A DNA stretch of 8,394 nt from Planctomycetales bacterium (GCA_011772275.1 WVZU01000250.1:12050-20443), one strand, 5' to 3'. Shown: positions 1 through 6,584, numbered from the stretch's first letter. Made by a program: numbers and translations. Notes: a model not told the origin generated them from the sequence alone.

Positions 1-334
1 AGGAACCCTCTCGACTTGGGGCAGTAATCCACCCGGCGAGTTTTTGGGGTATCTGGGAAAGAGAGTTGGGCCGCGAGAAAATTTGGTGGGCAGTTCGCCC
101 TCCGCTGGATCCGCTGATCAGGTTGGTCCAGGAATTTTTTGTCGCGACAACTGGCCACCTTCCGGTCTGTGCTGGTGGCAGACCCGTGCCTGGCGCTGGG
201 GCGGGCTGCGTTGACGATGAACTTGTCATTTGCTACTCTTTTCCAGTCATGGTCGAGGGAGCGTCTGGCCCGGCACGGTTTTCCGGCGAGGTGCCTGCTG
301 GGCAGATGGGAAGCGATTCGAGGAAGCGCGTTTT
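1..334. other. Leader region without a confident gene, upstream of icd
   Basis: I see no recognisable gene here. One plus-strand frame stays open from the window edge to base 356, but its translation resembles no family I know. It would also run through the promoter and overlap the icd start. The useful content is the promoter-like site at 211-239 and the icd ribosome binding site at 320-326. The 11-mer cctggcgctgg at 189-199 is shared with the repeat copy at 2978-3010. Confidence 0.5.
211..239 (+). promoter_or_regulatory. Probable sigma70-type promoter of icd
   Basis: The -35 hexamer TTGACG (211-216, 5 of 6 consensus bases) is followed by a 17-base spacer and the -10 hexamer TACTCT (234-239, 4 of 6). 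A TG at 231-232 sits one base before the -10 and forms an extended -10 element. Transcription would start near 246, giving a leader of about 90 bases before the icd start. The match is by eye and no start site has been measured. Confidence 0.55.
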
Positions 335-1432
335 ATGGCTCACGAGATTACCTTAATTACCGGCGACGGTACCGGTCCCGAGTTGGCCGAAGCGGCCCGC
401 AAATGCATTGACGCCACCGGGGTGGACATCCATTGGGATGTGCAGGAGGCGGGTGTGGACGTGATGGAACGAACAGGCACGCCGATCCCGGACAGTACTT
501 TGGCCAGCGTGCGGCGCACCCGCTGCGCCCTGAAAGCTCCCATCACCACGCCGGTGGGGACCGGTTTCCGCAGCATCAATGTCTACCTGCGGCAGGAACT
601 GGGCTTGTTCGCCTGCGTGCGACCGTGCAAACAGTATCAGGGCGTGCGCAGCTTCTTTGCCGACCTGCCCGTCGACCTGGTCATCATTCGGGAGAATACC
701 GAGGACCTGTACGCTGGTGTGGAATTCGAAGCTGGCACGAAAACCACGACACAGCTGATCGATTACATCAATAGCCTCCCCGCCGACCGCAAGATCCAGA
801 CGGCGGGAGACGAAACGGGCGTGTCGATCAAACCGATCAGCGTGTCGGGCACCGAGCGCATCGTGCGTTTCGCTTTTGACTACGCACGAAAAAACGGCCG
901 CCGCAAAGTGACGGCTGTGCACAAGGCCAATATCATGAAGTACAGCGACGGCCTCTACCTGGCTACTGCTCAGCGGGTAGCCAAAGATTATGCGGATATC
1001 GAATTTGAAGAGCGGATCGTGGACAACATGTGCATGCAATTGGTCCAGAAGCCGGAACTGTACGATATGCTGGTGCTGCCCAACCTGTATGGAGATATTG
1101 TCAGCGACCTGGGGGCCGGGCTGGTAGGCGGCCTGGGAGTCGCGCCGGGCGGTAATATTGGGCCGGAGGGTGCCGTTTTCGAAGCGACCCATGGCAGCGC
1201 GCCCAAATACAAAGGCCAGAACAAAGTCAATCCGACGGCGTTGATCTTGTCCGGTGTGCTCATGCTGCGGCACCTGGGCGAGCAATCGGCGGCCGACCGG
1301 CTGGAAAAAGGGGTGGCGGATGTGATTGCCGAAGGCCGGCAAGTCACCTACGACTTGAAGCCCCATCGTGACGATCCCTCCGCCGTCGGCACTCAGGAAA
1401 TGGCCGCGGCCATCTGCCAGCGAATTTCTTAG
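335..1432 (+). CDS. icd: Isocitrate dehydrogenase, NAD(P)-dependent
   Basis: This enzyme oxidatively decarboxylates isocitrate to 2-oxoglutarate in the TCA cycle, in the cytoplasm. The 365-residue product is a full-length member of the short isocitrate/isopropylmalate dehydrogenase class, shorter than E. coli Icd (416). Isocitrate-type substrate residues are present: S80 and N82 in RSINV, R86, R96, R119 in IRENTED, Y126, K197, and the metal ligands D254 and D258 in [11 protein letters not shown]. The loop [15 protein letters not shown] (286-300) aligns with the E. coli cofactor loop. K291, Y292, V298 and Y339 match NADP determinants, but the position of E. coli R395 is a proline (P343), so cofactor use is uncertain. 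I chose the ATG at 335 because GAGGAAG (320-326) lies 8 bases upstream and the family N-terminus [12 protein letters not shown] begins there. A longer in-frame reading from 230 adds 35 unrelated residues and overlaps the promoter. The antiparallel 489-codon open frame is a shadow of this gene. Confidence 0.93.
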   Translation: MAHEITLITGDGTGPELAEAARKCIDATGVDIHWDVQEAGVDVMERTGTPIPDSTLASVRRTRCALKAPITTPVGTGFRSINVYLRQELGLFACVRPCKQYQGVRSFFADLPVDLVIIRENTEDLYAGVEFEAGTKTTTQLIDYINSLPADRKIQTAGDETGVSIKPISVSGTERIVRFAFDYARKNGRRKVTAVHKANIMKYSDGLYLATAQRVAKDYADIEFEERIVDNMCMQLVQKPELYDMLVLPNLYGDIVSDLGAGLVGGLGVAPGGNIGPEGAVFEATHGSAPKYKGQNKVNPTALILSGVLMLRHLGEQSAADRLEKGVADVIAEGRQVTYDLKPHRDDPSAVGTQEMAAAICQRIS

Positions 1433-1869
1433 TGCGGATGGCCGCTGGAGAAAGTACCGGCGTGGTCGCCTTGGGTTCGGACCGCGTCGTCTGGGGTTGA
1501 GCGAACGTTCCGCCAGACCGGTCAGCGGCTCGCAGCCGTCCCTCGGCTCGGCTGGCCGCCGTTGGTAAATCTCTCTCCACTTCAGCCAGCTCAGTCGGGA
1601 TAATAGGCTCGGCTCCGCCGGCACGAATGACCTGGTGGCTCTGGCCTTGCCACCCGCTGCGAGACTGACGCGGGAAGATGCAAGAATTGGATCAGAAAAC
1701 CGTCTTGCCAAGCGGTCGGATTGCTGGGATGTCGCCAGGCGATCCGTCCCCGCGATGTGTGAAGGAGTTTGGGTACTTCGGTTCGTCAGCGGGGCCACCG
1801 GACAAGAATCCCTGACCGACAAGATAAAAAATCGACGCTTTCCTGGTTGCGCAGTCCCACAATTTTCCC
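1433..1869. other. 437-base intergenic stretch between icd and lpxK
   Basis: No convincing gene or RNA is visible. Around 1525-1562 there are overlapping GC-rich inverted motifs (AGCCG/CGGCT and GGCTCG copies). They could fold after the icd stop, but no T-run follows, so I do not call a terminator. A very weak promoter-like pair near 1783-1811 (TTCGTC, then AAGAAT) could serve lpxK. The short open frames here have no family-like features. The lpxK reading frame is open from 1828, just after an in-frame TAA at 1825-1827. Confidence 0.45.
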
Positions 1870-1932
1870 CTGATCAATCCAGCGACATTTCGGGATATTG
1901 TCAGTGGCCGCCGGCGCGGACCGTCTGCTGCT
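1870..1932 (+). other. Probable N-terminal coding extension of lpxK
   Basis: In the lpxK frame, the bases before the GTG at 1933 encode a segment containing FRDIVSGRRRG, joined without a stop to the rest of the protein. I recall a closely similar stretch near the N-terminus of planctomycete LpxK proteins, so this is probably translated. There is no in-frame ATG, GTG or TTG between the TAA at 1825-1827 and 1933. The candidate initiators are CTG at 1843, CTG at 1870, ATC at 1873 and ATT at 1897. CTG 1870 gives the most family-like start (M-I-N-P-A-T-F-R). No Shine-Dalgarno sequence precedes any of them. Confidence 0.55.
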
Positions 1933-2934
1933 GTGCTGCGATGCGCGCTGCGGATCGCCGAAATGCCTTATTCCTGGGCAGTGCAATGCCGCAACCGCCG
2001 CTACGATCGCGGCGGGGTCGAACGGCTTGAAGTCCCTGTGGTCAGCGTCGGCAACCTCACCCTGGGCGGTACCGGCAAGACGCCGACGGTGGCCTGGCTG
2101 GCTGAATGGTTTCAACGACAGGGCAGGCGACCGGCCATCGTCAGCCGAGGTTATCGATCCGGCTCGCAAGCGTGGAACGACGAAGCTCTCGAGCTGGCTC
2201 AGCGCTTGCCCAACATCCCCCAAGTGCAGAACCCCGATCGCATCGTGGCAAGTCGTCAGGCGATCGCGCGGTTCGGTTGCGACATCATCCTTCTGGACGA
2301 CGGATTTCAGCACCGCCGTCTGGGGCGGGATCTGGACCTGGTATTGCTGGACGCCACTGAGCCTTTCGGATTTGAGCACGTGTTTCCGCGGGGCACCTTG
2401 CGCGAGCCGTTGAGCGGCCTTTCGCGTGCGGATGTGGTGGTCTTGTCCCGCGCGAACCTGTTAACAGCACCGCAGCGGTCAAGCATTCGCCAACGTGTCG
2501 CCCAACTGGCACCGACGGCTCAATGGCTCGAGATCGCTCAAACCCCAACCCATTTCCTGAATAGCAGCCGGCAGAAGCAGGCCCTGGATGTGCTGCGTGG
2601 CCCGCCGCTCGCGGCCTTCTGCGGCATTGGCAATCCGAGCGGATTTCAGCAGATGCTGCAAAGCAGCGGATTTGATGTGGCCGTCTTTCGCACCTTTCCT
2701 GATCACCATCCCTTTTCCACTGAGGACACAGAATCGATCGCTCGATCGGCAGCCGCGGCGGGAGCCGAGGCGGTTGTCTGTACACACAAAGACCTTGTCA
2801 AATTTGAACAGGACCGGCTGAACGGCATTCCGTTCTGGGCCCTGGTCATCGAGACAGAAGTGCTGAGCGGCCAGGAACAACTGCTCGAGTTGCTGCGATC
2901 CCTGCTCGAAGCACGACCTGCCGGCAGCGGCTAG
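1933..2934 (+). CDS. lpxK: Tetraacyldisaccharide 4'-kinase LpxK
   Basis: LpxK transfers the ATP gamma-phosphate to the 4'-position of the tetraacyl disaccharide 1-phosphate to make lipid IVA, at the cytoplasmic face of the inner membrane. Numbered from the GTG at 1933 (333 residues; E. coli LpxK has 328), the visible motifs are the membrane-associated N-terminal part with NRRYDRG (21-27), GNLTLGGTGKTP with the Walker A loop (40-51), SRGY (71-74), the Walker B-like DDGFQHRRLGRD (122-133), FPRGTLREPL (151-160), GIGNPSGF (231-238), DHH (257-259) and THKDLVKF (284-291). All expected family motifs are intact. The GTG is the first standard start codon, but homology suggests translation begins upstream, near 1870. 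Only a weak GCGGA lies before the GTG. hldE follows 254 bases later on the same strand, which supports a lipopolysaccharide role. Upstream icd is 437 bases or more away and probably a separate unit. Confidence 0.95.
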   Translation: MLRCALRIAEMPYSWAVQCRNRRYDRGGVERLEVPVVSVGNLTLGGTGKTPTVAWLAEWFQRQGRRPAIVSRGYRSGSQAWNDEALELAQRLPNIPQVQNPDRIVASRQAIARFGCDIILLDDGFQHRRLGRDLDLVLLDATEPFGFEHVFPRGTLREPLSGLSRADVVVLSRANLLTAPQRSSIRQRVAQLAPTAQWLEIAQTPTHFLNSSRQKQALDVLRGPPLAAFCGIGNPSGFQQMLQSSGFDVAVFRTFPDHHPFSTEDTESIARSAAAAGAEAVVCTHKDLVKFEQDRLNGIPFWALVIETEVLSGQEQLLELLRSLLEARPAGSG

Positions 2935-2977
2935 CCGCCATCCGGTTAAAGCACCCACGGTCGCTTGGCGACTCGAT

Positions 2978-3010
2978 TTTCCTGGGCCATCCTGGACCTG
3001 GCGCTGGCGG
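2978..3010 (+). repeat. 33-base dispersed repeat, copy 1 (after lpxK)
   Basis: This segment, beginning tttcctgggccatcctgg, matches 4680-4712 at 29 of 33 positions by eye, in the same orientation. It begins 44 bases after the lpxK stop codon. I see no strong self-complementary structure in it. It could be a small interspersed repeat or an mRNA 3'-end element; its function is unknown. Confidence 0.6.
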
Positions 3011-3097
3011 GGAGTTTTGTCATTAAGCTAGCACGATCGGTTCCCGGTCGGCCGCAGTTCGGGAAAGGCAGGCAAACTGCTCGCGGCCTGCCGCTGT

Positions 3098-3125
3098 TTG
3101 TCCCGACGCGGTGAGGCGGTAGAAT
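3098..3125 (+). promoter_or_regulatory. Probable promoter of hldE
   Basis: TTGTCC (3098-3103, 4 of 6 consensus bases) is followed by a 16-base spacer and TAGAAT (3120-3125, 5 of 6 consensus). Transcription would start near 3132, giving a leader of about 57 bases. This suggests hldE can be transcribed independently of lpxK. The assignment is by inspection only. Confidence 0.5.
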
Positions 3126-3188
3126 CTGGACCGCCGGCGCTTTCCGCTCGGCGCTGATCCAAGCAACCCCTCCTGAGACGGTACGCAT

Positions 3189-4664
3189 ATGAACAATTCC
3201 GATCTGCTCAACACCCTGGAAGCCCTGGGCCATCCCCGGGTCCTGGTGCTGGGCGACTTTATTCTGGATCTCTACACCTGGGGCGATGCGGAACGGATCA
3301 GCCAGGAGGCGCCGGTGATCGTCTTGCGGGCCGACCGCCGTGAATATCGCTTGGGCGGTGCCGGGAACGTCTGCCAGCTGTTGCGCGGTCTGGAAGCCGA
3401 TGTTGCTTGTGCCGGCCTGTTAGGAACCGATGACGACGGAAACCGGGTCCGCGAGATGCTGGAAGATTACGGCGTGGACTGTCAGTTTCTGTTCAGCAGC
3501 TGTCGGCCGACGACGACGAAGCAGCGATACATTGGCCGAGCGGCGAATCGGCATCCGCATCAGATTCTGCGGGTCGATGAGGAGCAGCGGGGACCGATCG
3601 GCAGGGAGACGGAAGATCAATTGATTCAGCAGCTGGAAGGCCGCTTGGACCGGTTCGATGTCGTCCTGGTGTCGGATTACGGCAAAGGCGTCTGTACGCC
3701 GCGGCTTTTGCGGCGCGTCATCTTGGCCGCCCGCGCGGCGGGTATTCCCGTAGTGGTCGACCCGGTCAAGTGCGAGGATTACGAGCTGTACAGCGGTGCG
3801 ACGGCCATCACTCCCAATCGCCGCGAGGCGGAATACGCTACCGGATTGAAGATTAACGATCCGCAAGAGGCGCTCGACGCGGCCGCCGCCTTGTGCCGGC
3901 AGGCCGACCTGGAAATGGTCTTTGTGACACTGGACCGCGACGGGATCGCTTGGCTACATCCGCGACACGGTCAGCAGGAAATTTTTGCGACCCGGCCGCG
4001 AGCCGTTTATGACATCACCGGTGCGGGCGACATGGTCCTGGCAACGATCGGGATCGGTCTGGCCGCTGGATGCAGTCCCACCGAGTCCGCTCGACTGGCC
4101 AACGTCACCGGCGGACTGGAGGTGGAACATGTCGGCGTGGCGGTCATTCGCCGTGAAGAAATTCGCAACTATCTGTTGGCCGAGCAGCAGCCGGCGGCCG
4201 CCAAAGTGCTCGACCGCCAGCTGCTGACCGACGCGCTCAAGGCGTGTCGAGCCCGCGGGCAGCGGATCGTGTTTACCAACGGGTGTTTTGACCTCTTGCA
4301 TGTGGGACATATCACCTATTTGCAGCAGGCGGCGAGCATGGGAGACGTGCTGGTCATCGGCCTGAACAGCGACACCAGCGTGCGGGCATTAAAGGGTCCC
4401 AAGCGGCCGCTGATCGGCCAGCAGGACCGAGCCGCCATTCTAGCGGCGCTGGCATGCGTCGATTTCGTGGCCATTTTTGACGAAAAGACGCCGCAAGCCC
4501 TGATCCAAAGCGTCCTTCCCGACGTGCTGGTCAAGGGGGGCGATTACCGGCCCGAAGAAATTGTCGGCCGCGAACTGGTCGAATCGTACGGTGGTCAGGT
4601 GGTCGTGACCCCCGTGGTCGCCGGCGTGTCGACCACCAAGATTCTCAAGACGGCGGCCGCTTAG
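3189..4664 (+). CDS. hldE: Bifunctional heptose 7-phosphate kinase / heptose 1-phosphate adenylyltransferase HldE
   Basis: HldE catalyses two cytoplasmic steps toward ADP-heptose for the lipopolysaccharide inner core: phosphorylation of D-glycero-D-manno-heptose 7-phosphate at C1, then (after GmhB acts) adenylylation of heptose 1-phosphate. The 491-residue product (E. coli 477) has both domains. The PfkB/ribokinase-like kinase spans about 15-330: GDFILDLYTWGDAERISQEAPV (22-43), GGAGN (56-60), DPVK (191-194), TPNRREAE (208-215) and DITGAGD (275-281), where D281 is the expected catalytic base. The nucleotidyltransferase spans about 357-490: FTNGCFDLLHVGH (362-374) with the HxGH signature, LNSD (392-395), FDEKTP (430-435), VKGGDY (448-453) and STTKIL (481-486). 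No key motif is missing. The ATG at 3189 starts just before the family N-terminus. It has only a weak upstream GAGACGG (3175-3181). Position after lpxK fits a small envelope cluster. Confidence 0.97.
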   Translation: MNNSDLLNTLEALGHPRVLVLGDFILDLYTWGDAERISQEAPVIVLRADRREYRLGGAGNVCQLLRGLEADVACAGLLGTDDDGNRVREMLEDYGVDCQFLFSSCRPTTTKQRYIGRAANRHPHQILRVDEEQRGPIGRETEDQLIQQLEGRLDRFDVVLVSDYGKGVCTPRLLRRVILAARAAGIPVVVDPVKCEDYELYSGATAITPNRREAEYATGLKINDPQEALDAAAALCRQADLEMVFVTLDRDGIAWLHPRHGQQEIFATRPRAVYDITGAGDMVLATIGIGLAAGCSPTESARLANVTGGLEVEHVGVAVIRREEIRNYLLAEQQPAAAKVLDRQLLTDALKACRARGQRIVFTNGCFDLLHVGHITYLQQAASMGDVLVIGLNSDTSVRALKGPKRPLIGQQDRAAILAALACVDFVAIFDEKTPQALIQSVLPDVLVKGGDYRPEEIVGRELVESYGGQVVVTPVVAGVSTTKILKTAAA

Positions 4665-4679
4665 CGCCCCTACCGCTGA

Positions 4680-4727
4680 TTTCCTGGGGCATCCCGAACC
4701 TGGGGCTGGCGGTTCCTGGGGCTGGCG
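4680..4727 (+). repeat. 33-base dispersed repeat, copy 2, with a tandem partial unit (after hldE)
   Basis: Bases 4680-4712 match 2978-3010 at 29 of 33 positions in the same orientation. The core cctggggctggcg occurs at 4699-4711 and again at 4715-4727, so part of the element is duplicated with a 16-base period. It lies 16 bases after the hldE stop codon. Both copies are therefore in spacers immediately after lipopolysaccharide genes. The function is unknown. Confidence 0.6.
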
Positions 4728-4893
4728 CGTGAGGCTCTTGCCTGCCGCCGCTGCGCGGCTGGTGAGACATTTGGGTTCGCACGGCAGGGTCGATTGGCGG
4801 GGTGGGACGCCACGAGTCCTTCACGGCGGGAGGCCGGCGGCAAGCTTGCTTACCGACCGCTTGGCCAGCCAGGTCGCTCAGCCGCCGTTCTGG

Positions 4894-4899
4894 TATCCT
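4894..4899 (+). promoter_or_regulatory. Possible -10 element for the hydrolase gene
   Basis: TATCCT matches the -10 consensus at 4 of 6 bases and lies 78 bases before the hydrolase ATG. No convincing -35 sits 16-18 bases upstream, so this is a weak call. Confidence 0.25.
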
Positions 4900-4963
4900 A
4901 ATCATCAGGTGGATCAGCCCCGGAGCGCTCTGCCCGCTCGCTGAAACCGCTCGACGACGCCCC

Positions 4964-4969
4964 AGGAGG
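4964..4969 (+). promoter_or_regulatory. Strong ribosome binding site of the hydrolase gene
   Basis: AGGAGG is a full Shine-Dalgarno core placed 7 bases before the ATG at 4977, which fixes that start. It is the best ribosome binding site in the window; most of the other genes here have weak ones. Confidence 0.8.
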
Positions 4970-4976
4970 CCCCCCG

Positions 4977-5777
4977 ATGACCACGGTGACGATCAACGGC
5001 GAAGCGTTTGGCGTTGTCCAGCGAGGCGAGGGCCATCCCCTCCTGCTTGTCCACGGGTTTCCACTCAACCACTCGATGTGGAACCCCCAAATCGATCATT
5101 TTGCAGAGACCCATCATGTGATCGCTCCCGACCTCCGTGGCTTTGGGGGCAGCCTGCGGACATCGGGCAGGGTGACCATGGAGGGTTACGCGGATGACTT
5201 GGCCCGCTTGCTGGATGCGCTGCATGTCCAGCAGCCGGTCGCCTTCTGCGGGCTCTCGATGGGCGGCTATATCGCCTGGCAATTCTGGCGCAAATATCCA
5301 AATCGAGTGGCGGGATTGATTCTGTGCGACACCCGCGCGGTGGCGGACAGCGAAAAAGTGAGCCGTGGCCGGCTGCAGATGGCTCAGCGGGTATTGCGGG
5401 AAGGGGCCGAGTTTGTTGCCGATGACATGGTGCCCAAGCTGGTCTGTCCCACCACAGCGGTCGATCAACCTCAGCTGCTGGCGGCAATTCGCCAGATGAT
5501 CCTCAGCACAAACCCTCAAACCATCGCCGCTGCTCAACGTGGCATGGCAGCACGTCCCGATGTGACTTCCTTGTTGAGCGGGATTTCGGTCCCCACGTTG
5601 GTCGTGGTCGGCCAGCACGACGAGATCTCGCCCCCGGAGGAGATGCGGGCGATCGCGGCGGCGATTCCCGGTGCCCGGATTGTGGAAATCCCTGACGCAG
5701 GTCACATGGCGCCGCTGGAGAACCCGGCGGTCGTGAACGCGGCGGTGGGTGCGATGTTGAGCGGGCTGGATTGGTAG
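4977..5777 (+). CDS. Alpha/beta hydrolase (COG0596-like)
   Basis: The 266-residue product is a complete alpha/beta-hydrolase-fold enzyme, probably soluble and cytoplasmic, since no signal peptide or membrane segment is visible. The expected elements appear in order: an oxyanion-hole HG (26-27, in LLLVHGFPLNHSMW), DLRGFGGS (52-59), the nucleophile elbow GLSMGGY with S94, a helical cap region of about 120-200, the catalytic acid D215 in VVGQHDEISPPE, and the catalytic histidine H243 in AGHMAPLENP. The fold and triad resemble the esterase, enol-lactonase and C-C hydrolase group, but the substrate cannot be told from sequence. The start is secure because of the AGGAGG site 7 bases upstream. It follows hldE at 312 bases and converges with the DUF2617-like gene, so neighbours give no clue to its pathway. 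Confidence 0.93.
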   Translation: MTTVTINGEAFGVVQRGEGHPLLLVHGFPLNHSMWNPQIDHFAETHHVIAPDLRGFGGSLRTSGRVTMEGYADDLARLLDALHVQQPVAFCGLSMGGYIAWQFWRKYPNRVAGLILCDTRAVADSEKVSRGRLQMAQRVLREGAEFVADDMVPKLVCPTTAVDQPQLLAAIRQMILSTNPQTIAAAQRGMAARPDVTSLLSGISVPTLVVVGQHDEISPPEEMRAIAAAIPGARIVEIPDAGHMAPLENPAVVNAAVGAMLSGLDW

Positions 5778-5798
5778 CCGCAGAGGGGAGACAGCCAT

Positions 5799-5872
5799 CT
5801 GAAGGTTGGCGCTAACTTGAAACAAACAGCCGCTCGACGACCGCTGAGCGGGTCCGCTCCGGCCACCTTCAG
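5799..5872. terminator. Hairpin-rich gap between convergent genes, possible bidirectional terminator
   Basis: CTGAAGGT (5799-5806) is complementary to ACCTTCAG (5865-5872), and the stem can extend by GGC/GCC past one bulged base. Inside, GAGCGG (5846-5851) can pair with CCGCTC at either 5830-5835 or 5854-5859. The right arm overlaps the stop codon of the minus-strand gene. There is no T-run, so rho-independent termination is uncertain on either strand. Confidence 0.35.
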
Positions 5873-6408
5873 GGGATCTCGAAGACCGACTGCGTCTTGA
5901 CGATTGCACAATCGTCGGGAAAGGTGTGAAAGGCCTGGACGCGCAACGTGCGGATGCGGGTTTCGATGTTGATATAGCTGAGCGCCCCCAAGGCGACGCG
6001 GCCGCTGGAGTCGAAACGGTATAACAGCCCCTCCGTTTCCCCGTCGTGGAACAATTCGTTCTGATAGTTCCAAAAGACTTCCGGCGGGACCTGTTCCAGC
6101 TGGACGCCCACCAGATAGTTCGCCCCACCGCGGGTCCGCACCCGGTCATTCCGCTCGCCGTCCAGCCGATACCTCAGCAACCGCCGCTTCTGGGGCAGCG
6201 GGGTGTGCGCACTGGTGGCAACCTCTGTCAATATCAGTCCGTGATAACGCCAGGTCACGATATGCCCGGCACTGGTGATATCAACGCGTGCTTCGTAGTT
6301 GCCCCGGCTGACCGTCCGCGAACTGTAGACCTCGAATAATTCTGGATGCAACGGTCGCCCGTACAGCTGAAAGATCAGTTCCGTAACTTTGGGTCGAACG
6401 CTGAGCAC
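5869..6408 (-). CDS. DUF2617-like conserved protein of unknown function
   Basis: The 179-residue product has no signal peptide or membrane segment and is probably cytoplasmic. I assign it tentatively to DUF2617 from its length, the LVGV segment (99-102), and a C-terminal block FHTFPDDCAIVKTQS (160-174). That block resembles the family's aromatic-His-x-(Tyr/Phe)-Pro ending as I remember it. The N-terminal LSVRPKVTELIFQLYGRPLHPELF region looks like planctomycete homologues. No catalytic motif is recognisable and the function is unknown. Translation is taken from a GTG (complement of 6406-6408), because no ATG is available back to the in-frame TAA upstream. An ATT four codons earlier is an alternative start. 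A promoter-like site lies about 70-100 bases upstream in an AT-rich island. The gene converges with the hydrolase and sits 176 bases after the CPBP gene. Confidence 0.82.
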   Translation of the reverse strand: MLSVRPKVTELIFQLYGRPLHPELFEVYSSRTVSRGNYEARVDITSAGHIVTWRYHGLILTEVATSAHTPLPQKRRLLRYRLDGERNDRVRTRGGANYLVGVQLEQVPPEVFWNYQNELFHDGETEGLLYRFDSSGRVALGALSYINIETRIRTLRVQAFHTFPDDCAIVKTQSVFEIP

Positions 6409-6478
6409 GGATAAAATGCCTTGAAAACTGGTTTTCCAAATGTAGGCTTATGGGGAGCCCCGCGAACCCACAGCATGC

Positions 6479-6507
6479 ATTATAAACTTACCAGCAAAAA
6501 CCAACAA
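6479..6507 (-). promoter_or_regulatory. Probable promoter of the DUF2617-like gene
   Basis: On the minus strand a perfect -10 TATAAT (complement of 6479-6484) follows TTGTTG (complement of 6502-6507) after a 17-base spacer. The -35 is weak (the TTG part matches) but the spacing is ideal. Transcription would start near 6472, giving a leader of about 64 bases before the GTG start. Confidence 0.5.
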
Positions 6508-6529
6508 AGGCCGTTCGCAAAATCTACAG

Positions 6530-6558
6530 AAAAAAATTTTTAGGTCTTGACAAGCACC
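6530..6558 (-). terminator. Candidate terminator of the CPBP gene
   Basis: Read on the minus strand, GGTGCTT-GTC-AAGACC (complement of 6543-6558) can form a short stem with one bulged G. After six more bases (TAAAAA) comes a run of seven T (complement of 6530-6536). It begins about 27 bases after the CPBP stop. The stem is short and the T-run is not immediately adjacent, so confidence is low. A second small stem, TTAGCC/GGCTAA at 6570-6588, overlaps the stop codon. Confidence 0.35.
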
Positions 6559-6584
6559 AAAGATTTAATTTAGCCGCTGGGGGG

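Larger units (their letters stand above)
4665..4976. other. 312-base intergenic region between hldE and the hydrolase gene
   Basis: No gene is supported here. The region holds the second copy of the 33-base repeat, starting 16 bases after the hldE stop, and an adjoining tandem partial unit. Near its 3' end it has a -10-like TATCCT at 4894-4899 but no good -35 partner, and then a strong ribosome binding site for the hydrolase. The short open frames crossing it are not family-like. No clear terminator with a T-run is visible after hldE. Confidence 0.45.
6409..6584. other. AT-rich intergenic island between the CPBP and DUF2617-like genes
   Basis: This spacer is clearly richer in A and T than the surrounding coding DNA, with A and T tracts at 6530-6541 and ttaattta at 6565-6572. 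It contains the promoter-like pair at 6479-6507 and a candidate terminator for the CPBP gene. A small inverted repeat (TTGAAAAC 6421-6428, GTTTTCCAA 6431-6439, one bulge) lies in the presumed leader of the DUF2617-like gene. It could be a protein-binding site. Confidence 0.5.

Noticed and set aside
230..334. Longer N-terminus for isocitrate dehydrogenase starting at 230
   Set aside because: The extra 35 residues do not resemble the family. The start overlaps the predicted -10 element, and the ATG at 335 has its own ribosome binding site.
3..356. Plus-strand frame open from the window edge to base 356, possibly the end of an upstream gene
   Set aside because: The translation is not family-like, it would overlap the icd start by 22 bases, and it would run through a good promoter. 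The open length can arise by chance at this GC content.
353..1822. 489-codon open frame on the minus strand opposite icd
   Set aside because: It lies antisense to a well-supported gene whose family motifs are intact. Its translation is low-complexity, rich in Arg, His and Gln, and resembles no family. Long antisense frames are expected in GC-rich coding DNA.
4680..4727. CRISPR-like array at the repeat after hldE
   Set aside because: There are only two short partial units, with a 3-base gap between the cores and no spacers of uniform length. It is a small tandem duplication within a dispersed repeat.
4914..6149. 411-codon open frame on the minus strand across the hydrolase and DUF2617-like genes
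   Set aside because: It overlaps two genes with clear family features, and its translation shows no recognisable domain.
6547..6569. TTGACA on the plus strand as a -35 element
   Set aside because: The only AT-rich -10-like sequence (TTTAAT, 6564-6569) is 11 bases away, too close. The promoter would also point into the 3' end of a minus-strand gene.
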